From: Collinsella aerofaciens
GTDB lineage: Bacteria > Actinomycetota > Coriobacteriia > Coriobacteriales > Coriobacteriaceae
Direction of reading: 5' to 3'
Length of the DNA: 64,000 nucleotides
NCBI RefSeq assembly: GCF_015557435.1
Contig: NZ_JADNOH010000048.1
Span: forward strand, 1-64,000
Under the pieces are notes generated by a model. It was not told where the DNA came from. It saw only the letters and a list, made by a program, of their open reading frames with translations, and made no database searches. This document shows, piece after piece, positions 40,219 to 49,096 of this stretch. Each line of letters begins with the position of its first letter. The stretch's first letter is position 1. Position numbers and translations under genes: made by a program.

Positions 40219-41361
40219 GTGGTTAAGGCACTCAAGATCGAGATATTTATGCTGTGCATGATTATTCTTATCGGGCTTGCCGCGCGAAGTCGCCGCTCCT
40301 TGTTCTCGAGCACCCAGCAGCTATTGTTTAGCATGCTCGGCTACACCTCTGCCGCCTACATTTTCTTCGATATGATCTGGACGCTCTCGGACGGCATGAG
40401 CACTCCTGTGGGCATTACAGCCAACTGGATTTCCAACGCGGTCTCGTTTTCGCTGTTCGCCATCGCGTGCCTCATTTGGTTCTTCTATTCCGAGACGATG
40501 CAGGGCTCGCGATTCCTGGCCACGCGCTACAGGATGGCATTCGTGGCATTGCCTACGGCGGTAGTGGTCGCCCTGGCATTTACCAGCTACTGGACACACA
40601 CTCTTTTCTATATCGATGCGCAAGGCGTGTATCGTCGCGGTGCAGCTTATATGATTCAGCCTATCGTTAGCTACTGCTACGTCATATATACGTCCTTGCA
40701 TGCCTTTGTTCAGGCTCGAAAAGTCGAAAGCCTGCAAAAGAAGGCCATTTATCGCACCCTCGCCTTTTTCGCGGTCCCCGCTCTGGTGGGCGGTACCTTT
40801 CAGGTCGTATTTTCGGTGCCCGGCCTTTGCGTCGGCATAATGGTCAGTATTTTGCTGCTCTATATCGTCTACCAGGAGCAGCTGATCTCGACTGACCCGT
40901 TGACTGGACTCAACAACCGTAACCGTTTTGAGACCTATATGCTGTCGCTGTTCTCGGGTGCTGACCAGGCCGATGATGTGTATCTGCTGATGATGGATGC
41001 TGACGGCTTTAAGCAGATTAACGACCACTATGGACATGTCGAGGGCGACCATGCCCTTCAGGTTGTTTCGAAGGCGCTCAAGGACGTCTGTTCGATGTCC
41101 GGCGGCTTTATCGCGCGCTATGGCGGCGATGAGTTCGTGGTGCTCCAAAAGGCAGCGACGGAGCATGATATCATCGGCCTGTGTACGGCAATCAACGATG
41201 AGTTGGCGCGTGCCGAGGTGCCGCATTCGTTGCGGATGTCCATCGGCTATGCCCGGGTCGGCGATGGTGTCGATACCTGGCAAGACCTGCTTCGCGCCGC
41301 CGATGCGGAGCTCTATCGCGTCAAGGGCGAGAAGAAGAAGGCCGGCGTCCAGATACGCTAG
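40219..41361 (+). CDS. membrane diguanylate cyclase (GGDEF)
   Basis: This 380-residue protein has six to seven membrane helices in the first ~215 residues and a GGDEF domain (about 225-380), with DPLTGLNNRNRFE at its start and an intact RYGGDEFVV active site, so it should make c-di-GMP from GTP. The RxxD inhibitory site normally lies five residues before GGDEF. The corresponding residues here are MSGG, so product inhibition is probably missing. It begins at GTG (40219) after GGATGGAG. No EAL or PilZ protein is nearby. The signal sensed by the membrane part is unknown. Confidence 0.9.
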   Translation: MVKALKIEIFMLCMIILIGLAARSRRSLFSSTQQLLFSMLGYTSAAYIFFDMIWTLSDGMSTPVGITANWISNAVSFSLFAIACLIWFFYSETMQGSRFLATRYRMAFVALPTAVVVALAFTSYWTHTLFYIDAQGVYRRGAAYMIQPIVSYCYVIYTSLHAFVQARKVESLQKKAIYRTLAFFAVPALVGGTFQVVFSVPGLCVGIMVSILLLYIVYQEQLISTDPLTGLNNRNRFETYMLSLFSGADQADDVYLLMMDADGFKQINDHYGHVEGDHALQVVSKALKDVCSMSGGFIARYGGDEFVVLQKAATEHDIIGLCTAINDELARAEVPHSLRMSIGYARVGDGVDTWQDLLRAADAELYRVKGEKKKAGVQIR

Positions 41362-41404
41362 AAAAGGGGGCGCACGACCGTTGTGCTGGTCGTGCGCCCC
41401 TTTT
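41362..41404. terminator. bidirectional terminator
   Basis: GGGGCGCACGACC (41367-41379) is exactly complementary to 41388-41400, flanked by AAAA on one side and TTTT on the other. It serves the diguanylate cyclase gene and the convergent transporter gene. Confidence 0.88.
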
Positions 41405-41471
41405 GCGTTGGTGGGATTAGTAACGGCTGTCGAAGATACGCCTCGTCTTGTTCTCGGAACGGGGTGGCCTA

Positions 41472-42407
41472 CTAGGCCTTTTTAGGTTTGTTGACGATGA
41501 TGATGCCGCCGCAGACCAACAACAGGGCAACGATAACGGTAACGGGGCTCGTACCGGCGCCCTCGCCGAGCAGCAGCGCGCTCAGCAGTACGCCAAAGAC
41601 CGGATTCATAAACCCAAAGACCGAGACGCGGCTGACGGGGTTGACGGCAAGCAGACGCGACCACAGCGAGTAGGCGACCGCAGAGATAAGCGCCATATAG
41701 ATGATGAGCGCGATGGCGGGGACGATCGCCGTGGGGGAGAGCATGCCGCCCATCAAAAAGCCGATCGCGGTGAGGACGAGGCCACCGACCAAGAACTGCC
41801 ACCCGGCAAGCAAAACGCCGTCGTGCTCGCGCGAGAAGATGCCGATCAGGCAGGTCGAAAGGGCGCCTGCGACGGTGGAGGCCAGGATAAAGCCCTCGCC
41901 GTCGAGCGTAAAGCCAAAGGTACCATCTGCGCCCGAAAGGTTGACGAGTGCGACGCCGGCAAAGCCCAGCACGCAGCCGAGCACCTTGGCCGCATCGAGC
42001 TTTTCGGTGCGAAACGCCAGGGCGGCAAAGAGGATGGCTAGGAAGTTGGCGCTGGCCTCGATGATGGAGCTCGACATGGCGCTTGCTCGGGAGAGACCGA
42101 GGTAGAAAAAGAAGTACTGGCCGATGGTCTGGAAGAGCGACAGCGTGAGGATAGGTTTGACGTCGCGAGCCTGCGGAACGAGCGGACGGCGCTGTGCCGC
42201 GCTCATCCCAACGATGACCAAGGCGCCGGCAAGGGTGAAGCGCAGGCCCGCGAAGAGCAGCTGCGAGGCGCTATCGTGTGCCGGGATGCCAAAGAGCGCG
42301 TAGCCGATCTTGATGCAGGGAAAAGCCGACCCCCAGAGTGCGCAGCAAACGAGGCAGCCCAGGATGAGCCCGGGCAGGGTGGCGAGATACGGCTTGCGGC
42401 TTTCCAT
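41472..42407 (-). CDS. EamA/DMT-superfamily transporter
   Basis: This 311-residue drug/metabolite transporter has ten hydrophobic helices in two EamA repeats, each ending in a Pro/Gly-rich motif (SSSIIEASANFLAILFAA; SVFGFMNPVFGVLLSALLLG). Exporters of this kind move amino acids, purines or other small metabolites; the substrate is not predictable. ATG at 42407 follows AAGGA, and the open frame to 42449 adds no supported start. It is followed, on the other side of a terminator, by purL on the same strand but is not co-transcribed with it. Confidence 0.85.
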   Translation of the reverse strand: MESRKPYLATLPGLILGCLVCCALWGSAFPCIKIGYALFGIPAHDSASQLLFAGLRFTLAGALVIVGMSAAQRRPLVPQARDVKPILTLSLFQTIGQYFFFYLGLSRASAMSSSIIEASANFLAILFAALAFRTEKLDAAKVLGCVLGFAGVALVNLSGADGTFGFTLDGEGFILASTVAGALSTCLIGIFSREHDGVLLAGWQFLVGGLVLTAIGFLMGGMLSPTAIVPAIALIIYMALISAVAYSLWSRLLAVNPVSRVSVFGFMNPVFGVLLSALLLGEGAGTSPVTVIVALLLVCGGIIIVNKPKKA

Positions 42408-42432
42408 GATGTCCTTCCTACATGCGCGAAGC

Positions 42433-42469
42433 AAAAAAGAACCCGCCACCGGGAGTGCCGGTGGCGGGT
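42433..42469 (-). terminator. terminator of purL
   Basis: On the minus strand ACCCGCCACCGG and CCGGTGGCGGGT (42441-42452 and 42458-42469) form a 12-bp stem followed by a T-run (42433-42438). It lies just past the purL stop at 42507. The spacer 42470-42506 has two copies of ACCCGATGGGA, without clear meaning. Confidence 0.9.
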
Positions 42470-42506
42470 GATGTTACCCGATGGGATTGTACCCGATGGG
42501 AAAGGT

Positions 42507-45500
42507 TTAGGCGAAGTAGGCTACGCCGCTCTCAAAGATGGGCATGAACTTATCGCCGGGGACATGCTCGGGCACGTTGCGGTACAGGTTGTCGCCGCGA
42601 CGCTCGGCGTGGCCCATCTTGCCCAGGACGCGGCCGTCGGGGCTCGTGATGCCCTCGATGGCCAGCGCGGAGCCATTGGGGTTGACGGAGAGGTCCATGC
42701 CCGGCTTGCCGTCTTCGCCCACGTACTGCGTGGCGACCTGGCCGTTGGCGATGAGCTGGGCGAGCACCTCGTCGTTGGCGACAAAGCGGCCCTCGCCGTG
42801 GCTGATGGCGACGGTGTAGGGGTCGTCGAGGCTGCACTGCGACAGCCACGGGGACAGGTTGGACGAGATGCGGGTGCGCACCAGACGGCTCTGGTGGCGG
42901 CCGATGGTGTTGAACGTCAGCGTGGGCGCATCGGGCGTGGCGTCGACGATGTCACCGTAGGGCACCAGACCGAGCTTGACCAGCGCCTGGAAGCCGTTGC
43001 ATATGCCCAGCATCAGGCCATCGCGGGCCTTGAGCAGGTCGCGGACGGCCTCGGTGACCTCGGGGGCGCGGAAGAACGCCGTGATGAACTTGGCTGAGCC
43101 GTCGGGCTCGTCGCCGCCCGAGAAACCGCCGGGGATCATGACGATCTGGCTTTGGCGGATGCGGCGGGCAAGCTCATGGGTGCTCTCGGCGACGGCCTCG
43201 GGCGTGAGGTTATTGATCACGAAGGTGTCGGCCTCGGCACCGGCAGCGCGGAAGGCACGGGCGCTGTCGTACTCGCAGTTGTTGCCGGGGAAAACGGGGA
43301 TGACCACGCGCGGGCGGGCGATCTTGGCGCCACCGTACACATGGATATCCTTTGCGCGGAAGTCGATGGTCTCGACCTCGGCGGTCTCGCCGGCGCTGCG
43401 GTAGGCAAAGACGCCCTCGATGCCGCTCTCCCAGGCCTCCTGGAGCTCGGAGAGCTCGATGACCTCGGAGCCGGTGTCGATGACATAACCCTCGACGGTG
43501 GTACCCAGGGGCTCGACGACAACGCCGTCGGCGACCTCGGGCAGCTCGGCGTCCTCAGCGAGCTCGACGATAAAGCTGCCGTAGAGCGGGGTGAAGAGGC
43601 TCTCCACGTCCACATCCTCGGCAAGCTCGATACCGATCTGGTTGCCGACGCACATCTTAAAGAGGCTCTCGGCGCCGCAGCCGTAGCCGGGCGTGGAGAC
43701 GGCCAGGGCGTCACCGGTAGCGGTGAGCGCCTCGACGGCGTCGAACGCTGCGAGCAGCTGCTGGGCGTCGGGTCGGTAGTCCTCGCCGTAGGTGGCGGGG
43801 GCGATGCGGACGACGCGGTGCGTCAGGCCCTTGAACTCGGGGGAGACGGCGCGGGCCGCCTTGCCCACGGCCACAGCGAAGCTGATCAGAGTCGGCGGAA
43901 CGTTGAGCTCGCCGGCCTCGTCCTCAAACGAGCCGCTCATGGAATCCTTGCCGCCGATGGCACCGGCGCCCAGGTCGACCTGGGCCATGAGGGCGCCGAG
44001 TACTGCAGCCATGGGCTTGCCCCAGCGCTCGGCCTCGGTGCGCAGGCGCTCGAAGTACTCCTGGAAGGAGAGGTAGGCGCGCTTGTGCTCAAAGCCGGCG
44101 GCCACGAGCTTGGCGATGGACTCGACCACGGACAGGTAGGCGCCAGCAAACTGGTCGGCTTCCATCAGGTAGGGGTTGAAGCCCCATGCCATGGCGCTCG
44201 CCGTGGTGGTCTCGCCGTCCACGGGGAACTTGGCGACCATGGCCGAGCTCGGGGTGAGCTGCGTCTTGCCGCCAAAGGGCATGAGCACGGTCGCGGCGCC
44301 GATGGTGGAGTCGAAGCGCTCGGAAAGGCCCTTGTTGGAAGCGACGTTGAGGTCGGTGACGAGCGAGGTCATGCGCTCGGCGAGCGTGGCGCCGGCCCAG
44401 CTGGGCTGCCACACGCTACGGGCGCAGACGTGGGCGACCTGGTGCTTGGGTGCGCCGTTGGAGTTGAGGAACTCGCGGGACAGGTCGACGATGGCGACAC
44501 CGTTCCAGGCCATGCGCATGCGCGGCTCGGCGGTAACCTCGGCGATAACGGTCGCCTCGAGGTTCTCCTCGGCGGCGTAGCCCATGAACTCCTCGACGTC
44601 ACCGTCGGCGACGGCACAGGCCATGCGCTCCTGGGACTCGGAGATAGCGAGCTCGGTGCCGTCCAGGCCGTCGTACTTCTTGGTTACGGTATCAAGGTCG
44701 ACATACAGGCCGTCGGCAAGCTCGCCCACGGCGACCGAGACGCCGCCGGCGCCAAAGTCGTTGCAGCGCTTGATCAGACGGCAGGCATCGCCGCGGCGGA
44801 ACAGGCGCTGCAGCTTGCGCTCGACCGGGGCGTTGCCCTTCTGGACCTCGGCACCCGAGGTCTCGATGGACTCGGTGTTCTGGGTCTTGGAGGAGCCGGT
44901 GGCGCCACCGATGCCATCACGGCCGGTGCGGCCGCCCAGCAGGATGATCTTGTCGGTGGGGGCGGGGCACTCGCGACGAACGTGGTTTGCCGGGGTAGCG
45001 CCCACGACGGCGCCAACCTCCATGCGCTTGGCCACGTAACCGGGGTGATAGAGTTCGTTGACCTGACCGGTGGCAAGGCCGATCTGGTTGCCGTAGCTGG
45101 AGTAGCCGGCGGCGGCAGTGGTCACGAGCTTGCGCTGCGGCAGCTTGCCCTCGAGCGTCTCGGAAACCGGGACGGTGGGGTCGCCGGCGCCGGTGACGCG
45201 CATGGCCTGGTACACATAGCTGCGGCCCGAGAGCGGGTCGCGGATGGCGCCGCCCACGCAGGTGGCGGCACCGCCGAAGGGCTCGATCTCGGTCGGGTGG
45301 TTATGGGTCTCGTTCTTAAAGAGGAACAGCCAGTCCTGGTCCTCGCCGTCGACATCGACCTTCACCTTGACGGTGCAGGCGTTGATCTCCTCGGACTCGT
45401 CGACATCGGTCATGACGCCGGTCTTCTTAAGGTACTTAGCGCCGATGGTGCCCATGTCCATGAGACAGACGGGCTTGGCGTCACGACCGAGTTCGTGGCG

Positions 45501-46253
45501 CATCTCCATGTAGCGGTCGAAGGCCTGCTGCACTACGGCGTCGTCGATCGTCACGTCGTCCAGGACGGTGCCGAAGGTGGTGTGGCGGCAGTGGTCGGAC
45601 CAATAGGTGTCGATCACGCGGATCTCGGTGATGGTGGGGTCGCGATCCTCATCGCGGAAGTACTGCTGGCAGAAGGCGATGTCCGCCTCGTCCATGGCAA
45701 GGCCGCGCTCGGAAATAAAGGCGGCAAGGCCGGCCTCGTCGAGCTCGCGGAAACCGTCGAGTACCTCGACGGGCTGGGGCTCGGGGGTCTCCATGTACAG
45801 CGTCTCGGGCAGGTCGAGCGAGGCGATGCGCGCCTCGACGGGGTTCACCACGTAGTGCTTGATGGCATCGATGGCGGCCTCGTCCAGAGCGCCCGAGATC
45901 ATATAGACCTTGGCGGAGCGCACGGCGGGGCGCTCGCCCTGGCTGATGAGCTGCACGCACTCGCTGGCGGAGTCGGCGCGCTGGTCAAACTGGCCAGGCA
46001 GGAATTCGACGGCAAAGACGGCGCCATCGCTTGCGGGGAGCTCGTCGTAGGTCACATCGACCTGGGGCTCGCTAAAGACGGTCGGCACGCAGGAGCGGAA
46101 AAGCTCCTCGTCGATGCCCTCGACGTCGTAGCGGTTGATGATCCTCAGGGCCTCGATGCCCTTGATGCCGAGAATTTCGGTCAGCTCGCCCTTGAGCTGC
46201 TGAGCCTCGACGTCGAACCCGGGTTTCTTCTCCACGTAGATACGAGAGACCAT
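42507..46253 (-). CDS. purL: phosphoribosylformylglycinamidine synthase, PurL-PurQ one-piece form
   Basis: This 1248-residue enzyme performs the fourth step of purine synthesis, amidating FGAR with glutamine. The N-terminal PurS-like segment, two PurM-type domains (DTYWSDHCRHTTF; FLFKNETHNHPTEIEPFGGA) and the C-terminal class-I amidotransferase (VIPVFPGNNCEYDS; PGGFSGGDE; nucleophile in GICNGFQ) are in one chain. It is of the clostridial/Bacteroides-type single-chain family (about 1200 residues), distinct from the three-subunit PurLQS of most Gram-positives. The start has AGGAA. It stands alone with its own terminator; no other pur genes are nearby. The minus strand is real; a plus-strand 1039-codon frame opposite is a GC artefact. 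Confidence 0.96.
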   Translation of the reverse strand: MVSRIYVEKKPGFDVEAQQLKGELTEILGIKGIEALRIINRYDVEGIDEELFRSCVPTVFSEPQVDVTYDELPASDGAVFAVEFLPGQFDQRADSASECVQLISQGERPAVRSAKVYMISGALDEAAIDAIKHYVVNPVEARIASLDLPETLYMETPEPQPVEVLDGFRELDEAGLAAFISERGLAMDEADIAFCQQYFRDEDRDPTITEIRVIDTYWSDHCRHTTFGTVLDDVTIDDAVVQQAFDRYMEMRHELGRDAKPVCLMDMGTIGAKYLKKTGVMTDVDESEEINACTVKVKVDVDGEDQDWLFLFKNETHNHPTEIEPFGGAATCVGGAIRDPLSGRSYVYQAMRVTGAGDPTVPVSETLEGKLPQRKLVTTAAAGYSSYGNQIGLATGQVNELYHPGYVAKRMEVGAVVGATPANHVRRECPAPTDKIILLGGRTGRDGIGGATGSSKTQNTESIETSGAEVQKGNAPVERKLQRLFRRGDACRLIKRCNDFGAGGVSVAVGELADGLYVDLDTVTKKYDGLDGTELAISESQERMACAVADGDVEEFMGYAAEENLEATVIAEVTAEPRMRMAWNGVAIVDLSREFLNSNGAPKHQVAHVCARSVWQPSWAGATLAERMTSLVTDLNVASNKGLSERFDSTIGAATVLMPFGGKTQLTPSSAMVAKFPVDGETTTASAMAWGFNPYLMEADQFAGAYLSVVESIAKLVAAGFEHKRAYLSFQEYFERLRTEAERWGKPMAAVLGALMAQVDLGAGAIGGKDSMSGSFEDEAGELNVPPTLISFAVAVGKAARAVSPEFKGLTHRVVRIAPATYGEDYRPDAQQLLAAFDAVEALTATGDALAVSTPGYGCGAESLFKMCVGNQIGIELAEDVDVESLFTPLYGSFIVELAEDAELPEVADGVVVEPLGTTVEGYVIDTGSEVIELSELQEAWESGIEGVFAYRSAGETAEVETIDFRAKDIHVYGGAKIARPRVVIPVFPGNNCEYDSARAFRAAGAEADTFVINNLTPEAVAESTHELARRIRQSQIVMIPGGFSGGDEPDGSAKFITAFFRAPEVTEAVRDLLKARDGLMLGICNGFQALVKLGLVPYGDIVDATPDAPTLTFNTIGRHQSRLVRTRISSNLSPWLSQCSLDDPYTVAISHGEGRFVANDEVLAQLIANGQVATQYVGEDGKPGMDLSVNPNGSALAIEGITSPDGRVLGKMGHAERRGDNLYRNVPEHVPGDKFMPIFESGVAYFA

Positions 46254-46437
46254 TGGTTCCTGCCTTCCTGATCGGTTGGGCGTACGGTACGGTATGCGGC
46301 AGCGGTCGGTTTACGGGGCAAGCCTCGCGGTCGCCTTGAGCCACATGTTTGTAAACCTCACTATGATACGACAGCTCGCGGCGCGTTGAGGACGGCGAGG
46401 GTGCTACAGTGGGGCTCAAACAAGAGAAAGGCATCAC

Positions 46438-48000
46438 ATGGCATTCGTTTCGCTCGCCATCATCGCACTCGTGGCCTTTGCAAGCCCCTTCATCGCCTCG
46501 GCGATTCCCAGAAAGCCCATTCCCGAGACGGTCTTTTTGCTCGTGCTCGGCGCGGTGCTGGGACCCCATATGCTCGGCGTCATCCATGTAGATGCCGAGG
46601 TCTCGCTGGTGTCCGAGCTCGGTCTGGCCTTTTTGTTCCTGCTCGCCGGCTTTGAGATCGATCCCAAGAGCATCACGGGCGTCGAGGGCCGCTACGGCTT
46701 GGCGACGTGGGTCGTCACGTTTGGTATCGCCTGGCTTGCTGTGCGCTTTACCCCGTGGTTCTCGGTCAGTCATTTCGACGGTATCGCCGTGACGCTTGCC
46801 CTCACTTCCACGGCGCTCGGCACGCTCGTACCCATCATGCGCGAGCGCTCGCTCACTGGCACGCGTGTGGGCGACTCCATCCTTGCCTATGGCACGTGGG
46901 GAGAGCTCGGTCCCGTGCTCGCCATGTCGGTGCTGCTGTCTGCCCGCACTGGCATCCAAACGCTCGTAATCCTTGGCTTGTTTGCGGTGGTTTGCGTGTT
47001 GCTTGCCGTGGTCCCGAGCCGCTCCAAGCGCGTCGGCAGCCGTTTCTTTGCGTTTGTCGAGGAGCGCGCCGATACCACGTCGCAGACCTTCGTGCGCCTG
47101 ACGGTGCTCATCCTGGTCACACTCGTGGCGTTCTCGGCCGTCTTTGATCTCGACATCGTGTTGGGTTCCTTTGCTGCTGGCTTTGTCCTGCGCTATATCA
47201 TCCCCGAGGGCAATCACACGCTCGAGACCAAGCTCGATGGTCTGGCCTATGGCTTTTTGATTCCGGTGTTCTTTACCGTGTCGGGCGCAAAGATCGACCT
47301 GACGGCCGTGGCGTCGCGTCCCGGGCTGCTCGTGGGCTTTATCGTGGCACTGCTCATCATTCGCGCCGTGCCCATTCTGGTCTCTATGAGCATCTGCCCC
47401 GAGACGCGTGATGTCTCGGCGTATGGCCGCATTACCGTTGCCCTGTACTGCACCACGGCGCTGCCAATCATCGTTGCCGTGACGAGCGTGGCCGTCAACG
47501 CCGGCGCACTGTCACAGGATGTTGCGTCGGTTATGGTCGCCGCCGGCGCCATCACGGTGTTCTTGATGCCGCTGCTCGCGCAGCTCTTCTACCGCGTGGT
47601 CGATGCCGCGCCGGTTGCCGCCGTGGCAGAAGTTGCCGAGCATCCTTCCGATGCACTCGATATTCTGCGCGCCCATCACGACCTGGCGAGCCTGCTCGCG
47701 CGCGAGCATGAGCTTTTGACCTCTCACGGTCACGGCCGCGCGCTCGACGGCGTGCCTACGATCGATACCATTGCCGATCGCCTTTCGGCCGAGGCGGCAA
47801 GCGGTCGTATCGATGCCCGTATCGTTGACGCTGCCCATCTGCTGGCCGAGAAGACCTATGGCGACGAGATCGACCCGTCCAAGCTCACCCCGCGCGAGCG
47901 CCGTCGCCTGGAGCGCGCCAAGCTCGCCGTGCGCGAATACCGCCGCCGCATGCTGGAGCTCTACGCAAGAGAAGAAGCCGAGGACGACGACGGCAAATAG
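46438..48000 (+). CDS. CPA2-family cation:proton antiporter
   Basis: This 520-residue antiporter has about twelve hydrophobic helices up to residue 390 and the CPA2 pattern: LAFLFLLAGFEIDPKSI near 60, LGSFAAGFVLRYIIPEGN near 245, and GFLIPVFFTVSGAKIDL near 275. It should exchange Na+ or K+ for H+ across the membrane. The C-terminal ~120 residues are cytosolic, charged and helical with no recognisable TrkA domain. The start follows GAGAAAGG. It is monocistronic and ends at a strong terminator. Confidence 0.85.
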   Translation: MAFVSLAIIALVAFASPFIASAIPRKPIPETVFLLVLGAVLGPHMLGVIHVDAEVSLVSELGLAFLFLLAGFEIDPKSITGVEGRYGLATWVVTFGIAWLAVRFTPWFSVSHFDGIAVTLALTSTALGTLVPIMRERSLTGTRVGDSILAYGTWGELGPVLAMSVLLSARTGIQTLVILGLFAVVCVLLAVVPSRSKRVGSRFFAFVEERADTTSQTFVRLTVLILVTLVAFSAVFDLDIVLGSFAAGFVLRYIIPEGNHTLETKLDGLAYGFLIPVFFTVSGAKIDLTAVASRPGLLVGFIVALLIIRAVPILVSMSICPETRDVSAYGRITVALYCTTALPIIVAVTSVAVNAGALSQDVASVMVAAGAITVFLMPLLAQLFYRVVDAAPVAAVAEVAEHPSDALDILRAHHDLASLLAREHELLTSHGHGRALDGVPTIDTIADRLSAEAASGRIDARIVDAAHLLAEKTYGDEIDPSKLTPRERRRLERAKLAVREYRRRMLELYAREEAEDDDGK

Positions 48001-48040
48001 CAAGGAATACCGGGATACAGTTTCCGCCCAAATAAAAGAA

Positions 48041-48078
48041 GGCGCGCTGTCTGCATCGATTGCAGGCAGCGCGCCTTT
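48041..48078. terminator. terminator after antiporter gene
   Basis: GGCGCGCTGTCTGCA (48041-48055) pairs with TGCAGGCAGCGCGCC (48060-48074) with one G-U pair, followed by TTTT and preceded by an A-rich tract, so it may also serve the convergent reductase gene. Confidence 0.88.
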
Positions 48079-48121
48079 TGCGTAGGGCTCTGTTGAAGGA
48101 TAAGGCCGAAGCCTGTGTCCC

Positions 48122-48871
48122 TTAGGAGCGGGCGGCTCCGTCGACGGGGAGTACGGCGCCCGTGACGTAGGAGGACATGTCGCTCGCCAGGTAGACGAAG
48201 GCGTTTGCGACGTCCTCGGGCTCGCCCATGCGGCCGAGCGGGATGGTGGCGACGAGCGGCTTGATGACCTCGTCGGGCAGGGCGGCAACCATGTCGGTCC
48301 TGGTCACGCCGGGCGCGACGGCGTTGACGCGAATGCCCTTGGGGGCGAGCTCGCGCGAGAGCGACTGGACCATGCCGTTGACGGCGAACTTGGACGTGGG
48401 GTAGCCGACGCCGGAGGGCTGACCATACTTGGCGACCATCGAGGTCGTGGTGGTGATGGTACCGCCGTGACCGGCCTCGGTCATGATCTTGGCGGCGGCG
48501 TGGTGGCCGTTAAAGACGGCGGTCACGTTGAGGTCCATAACCTTGGCGAACTCCTCGGCGGTGTAGTTGAGCAGCGGGGTGCTCTGGGAGATGCCGGCGT
48601 TGTTGACAACCGTGTCCAGGCCGCCCATGTCGGTGGCTGCCTGGGTAAAGGCCTCGGTTACGGCCTCGAGCGAGGTGAGGTCGCAGGAGCGGCCCCAAAC
48701 CTTGGCCTCGGGATAGGCTGCGGTCAGTTTTTCAACGGCGGCGTCGGCGGTCTCCTGGCGAGAGCCAAAGACGGTGACGGCAGCGCCTTCCTCAATAAAA
48801 CGGCAGGCGATGGCGTAACCGATACCGCGCGTGCCTCCAGTGATGATTGCTTTCTTACCCTCGAGCAACAT
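48122..48871 (-). CDS. SDR-family oxidoreductase (FabG-like)
   Basis: This 249-residue short-chain dehydrogenase has the NAD(P)-binding GGTRGIG (12-18), NNAG near 90, and the catalytic Ser in TTTTSM and Tyr-x3-Lys in GYPTSKFA. The overall sequence, including APGVTRTDM, is close to 3-oxoacyl-ACP reductases, but such enzymes cannot be distinguished from other SDRs by eye. ATG at 48871 follows GGAGG. It is alone and not in a fatty-acid operon, so a role in metabolism of another alcohol/ketone is equally likely. Confidence 0.85.
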   Translation of the reverse strand: MLLEGKKAIITGGTRGIGYAIACRFIEEGAAVTVFGSRQETADAAVEKLTAAYPEAKVWGRSCDLTSLEAVTEAFTQAATDMGGLDTVVNNAGISQSTPLLNYTAEEFAKVMDLNVTAVFNGHHAAAKIMTEAGHGGTITTTTSMVAKYGQPSGVGYPTSKFAVNGMVQSLSRELAPKGIRVNAVAPGVTRTDMVAALPDEVIKPLVATIPLGRMGEPEDVANAFVYLASDMSSYVTGAVLPVDGAARS

Positions 48872-49023
48872 GGTGCCTCCATTCTTCGGGGGTGTGGACA
48901 TACGCAGCACAGCATAGTGGCGGCCCAAAACGAGCACGTTCGCTTATCGGTGAACGGTACCCCCGGTTGCCAATGAGCGGTCGAGTTGTTCAAACGTAAG
49001 CCACGCCGATGCGCCCCGAGCGC

Positions 49024-49061
49024 GCAAACAAAAGGGCTCCCGTCCAAGATCGGACGGGAGC
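49024..49061 (-). terminator. terminator of hom
   Basis: GGGCTCCCGTCC (49032-49043) is exactly complementary to 49050-49061. On the minus strand the stem is followed by TTTTGTTTG. It lies about 35 bases past the hom stop. Confidence 0.88.
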
Positions 49062-49096
49062 CCCTCAAACAAATATGTCGTATACCGAAGACCGGA

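Noticed and set aside
43152-46271. Plus-strand open frame of over 1000 codons opposite purL
   Set aside because: It is the complement of a well-conserved enzyme in a high-GC genome, where antisense frames stay open by codon bias. Its product is Gly/Leu/Asp/His-rich with no motifs.
46254-46437. A purine riboswitch upstream of purL
   Set aside because: The intergenic region lacks the three-stem purine-aptamer core and conserved loop sequences; I see only general GC-rich stems.
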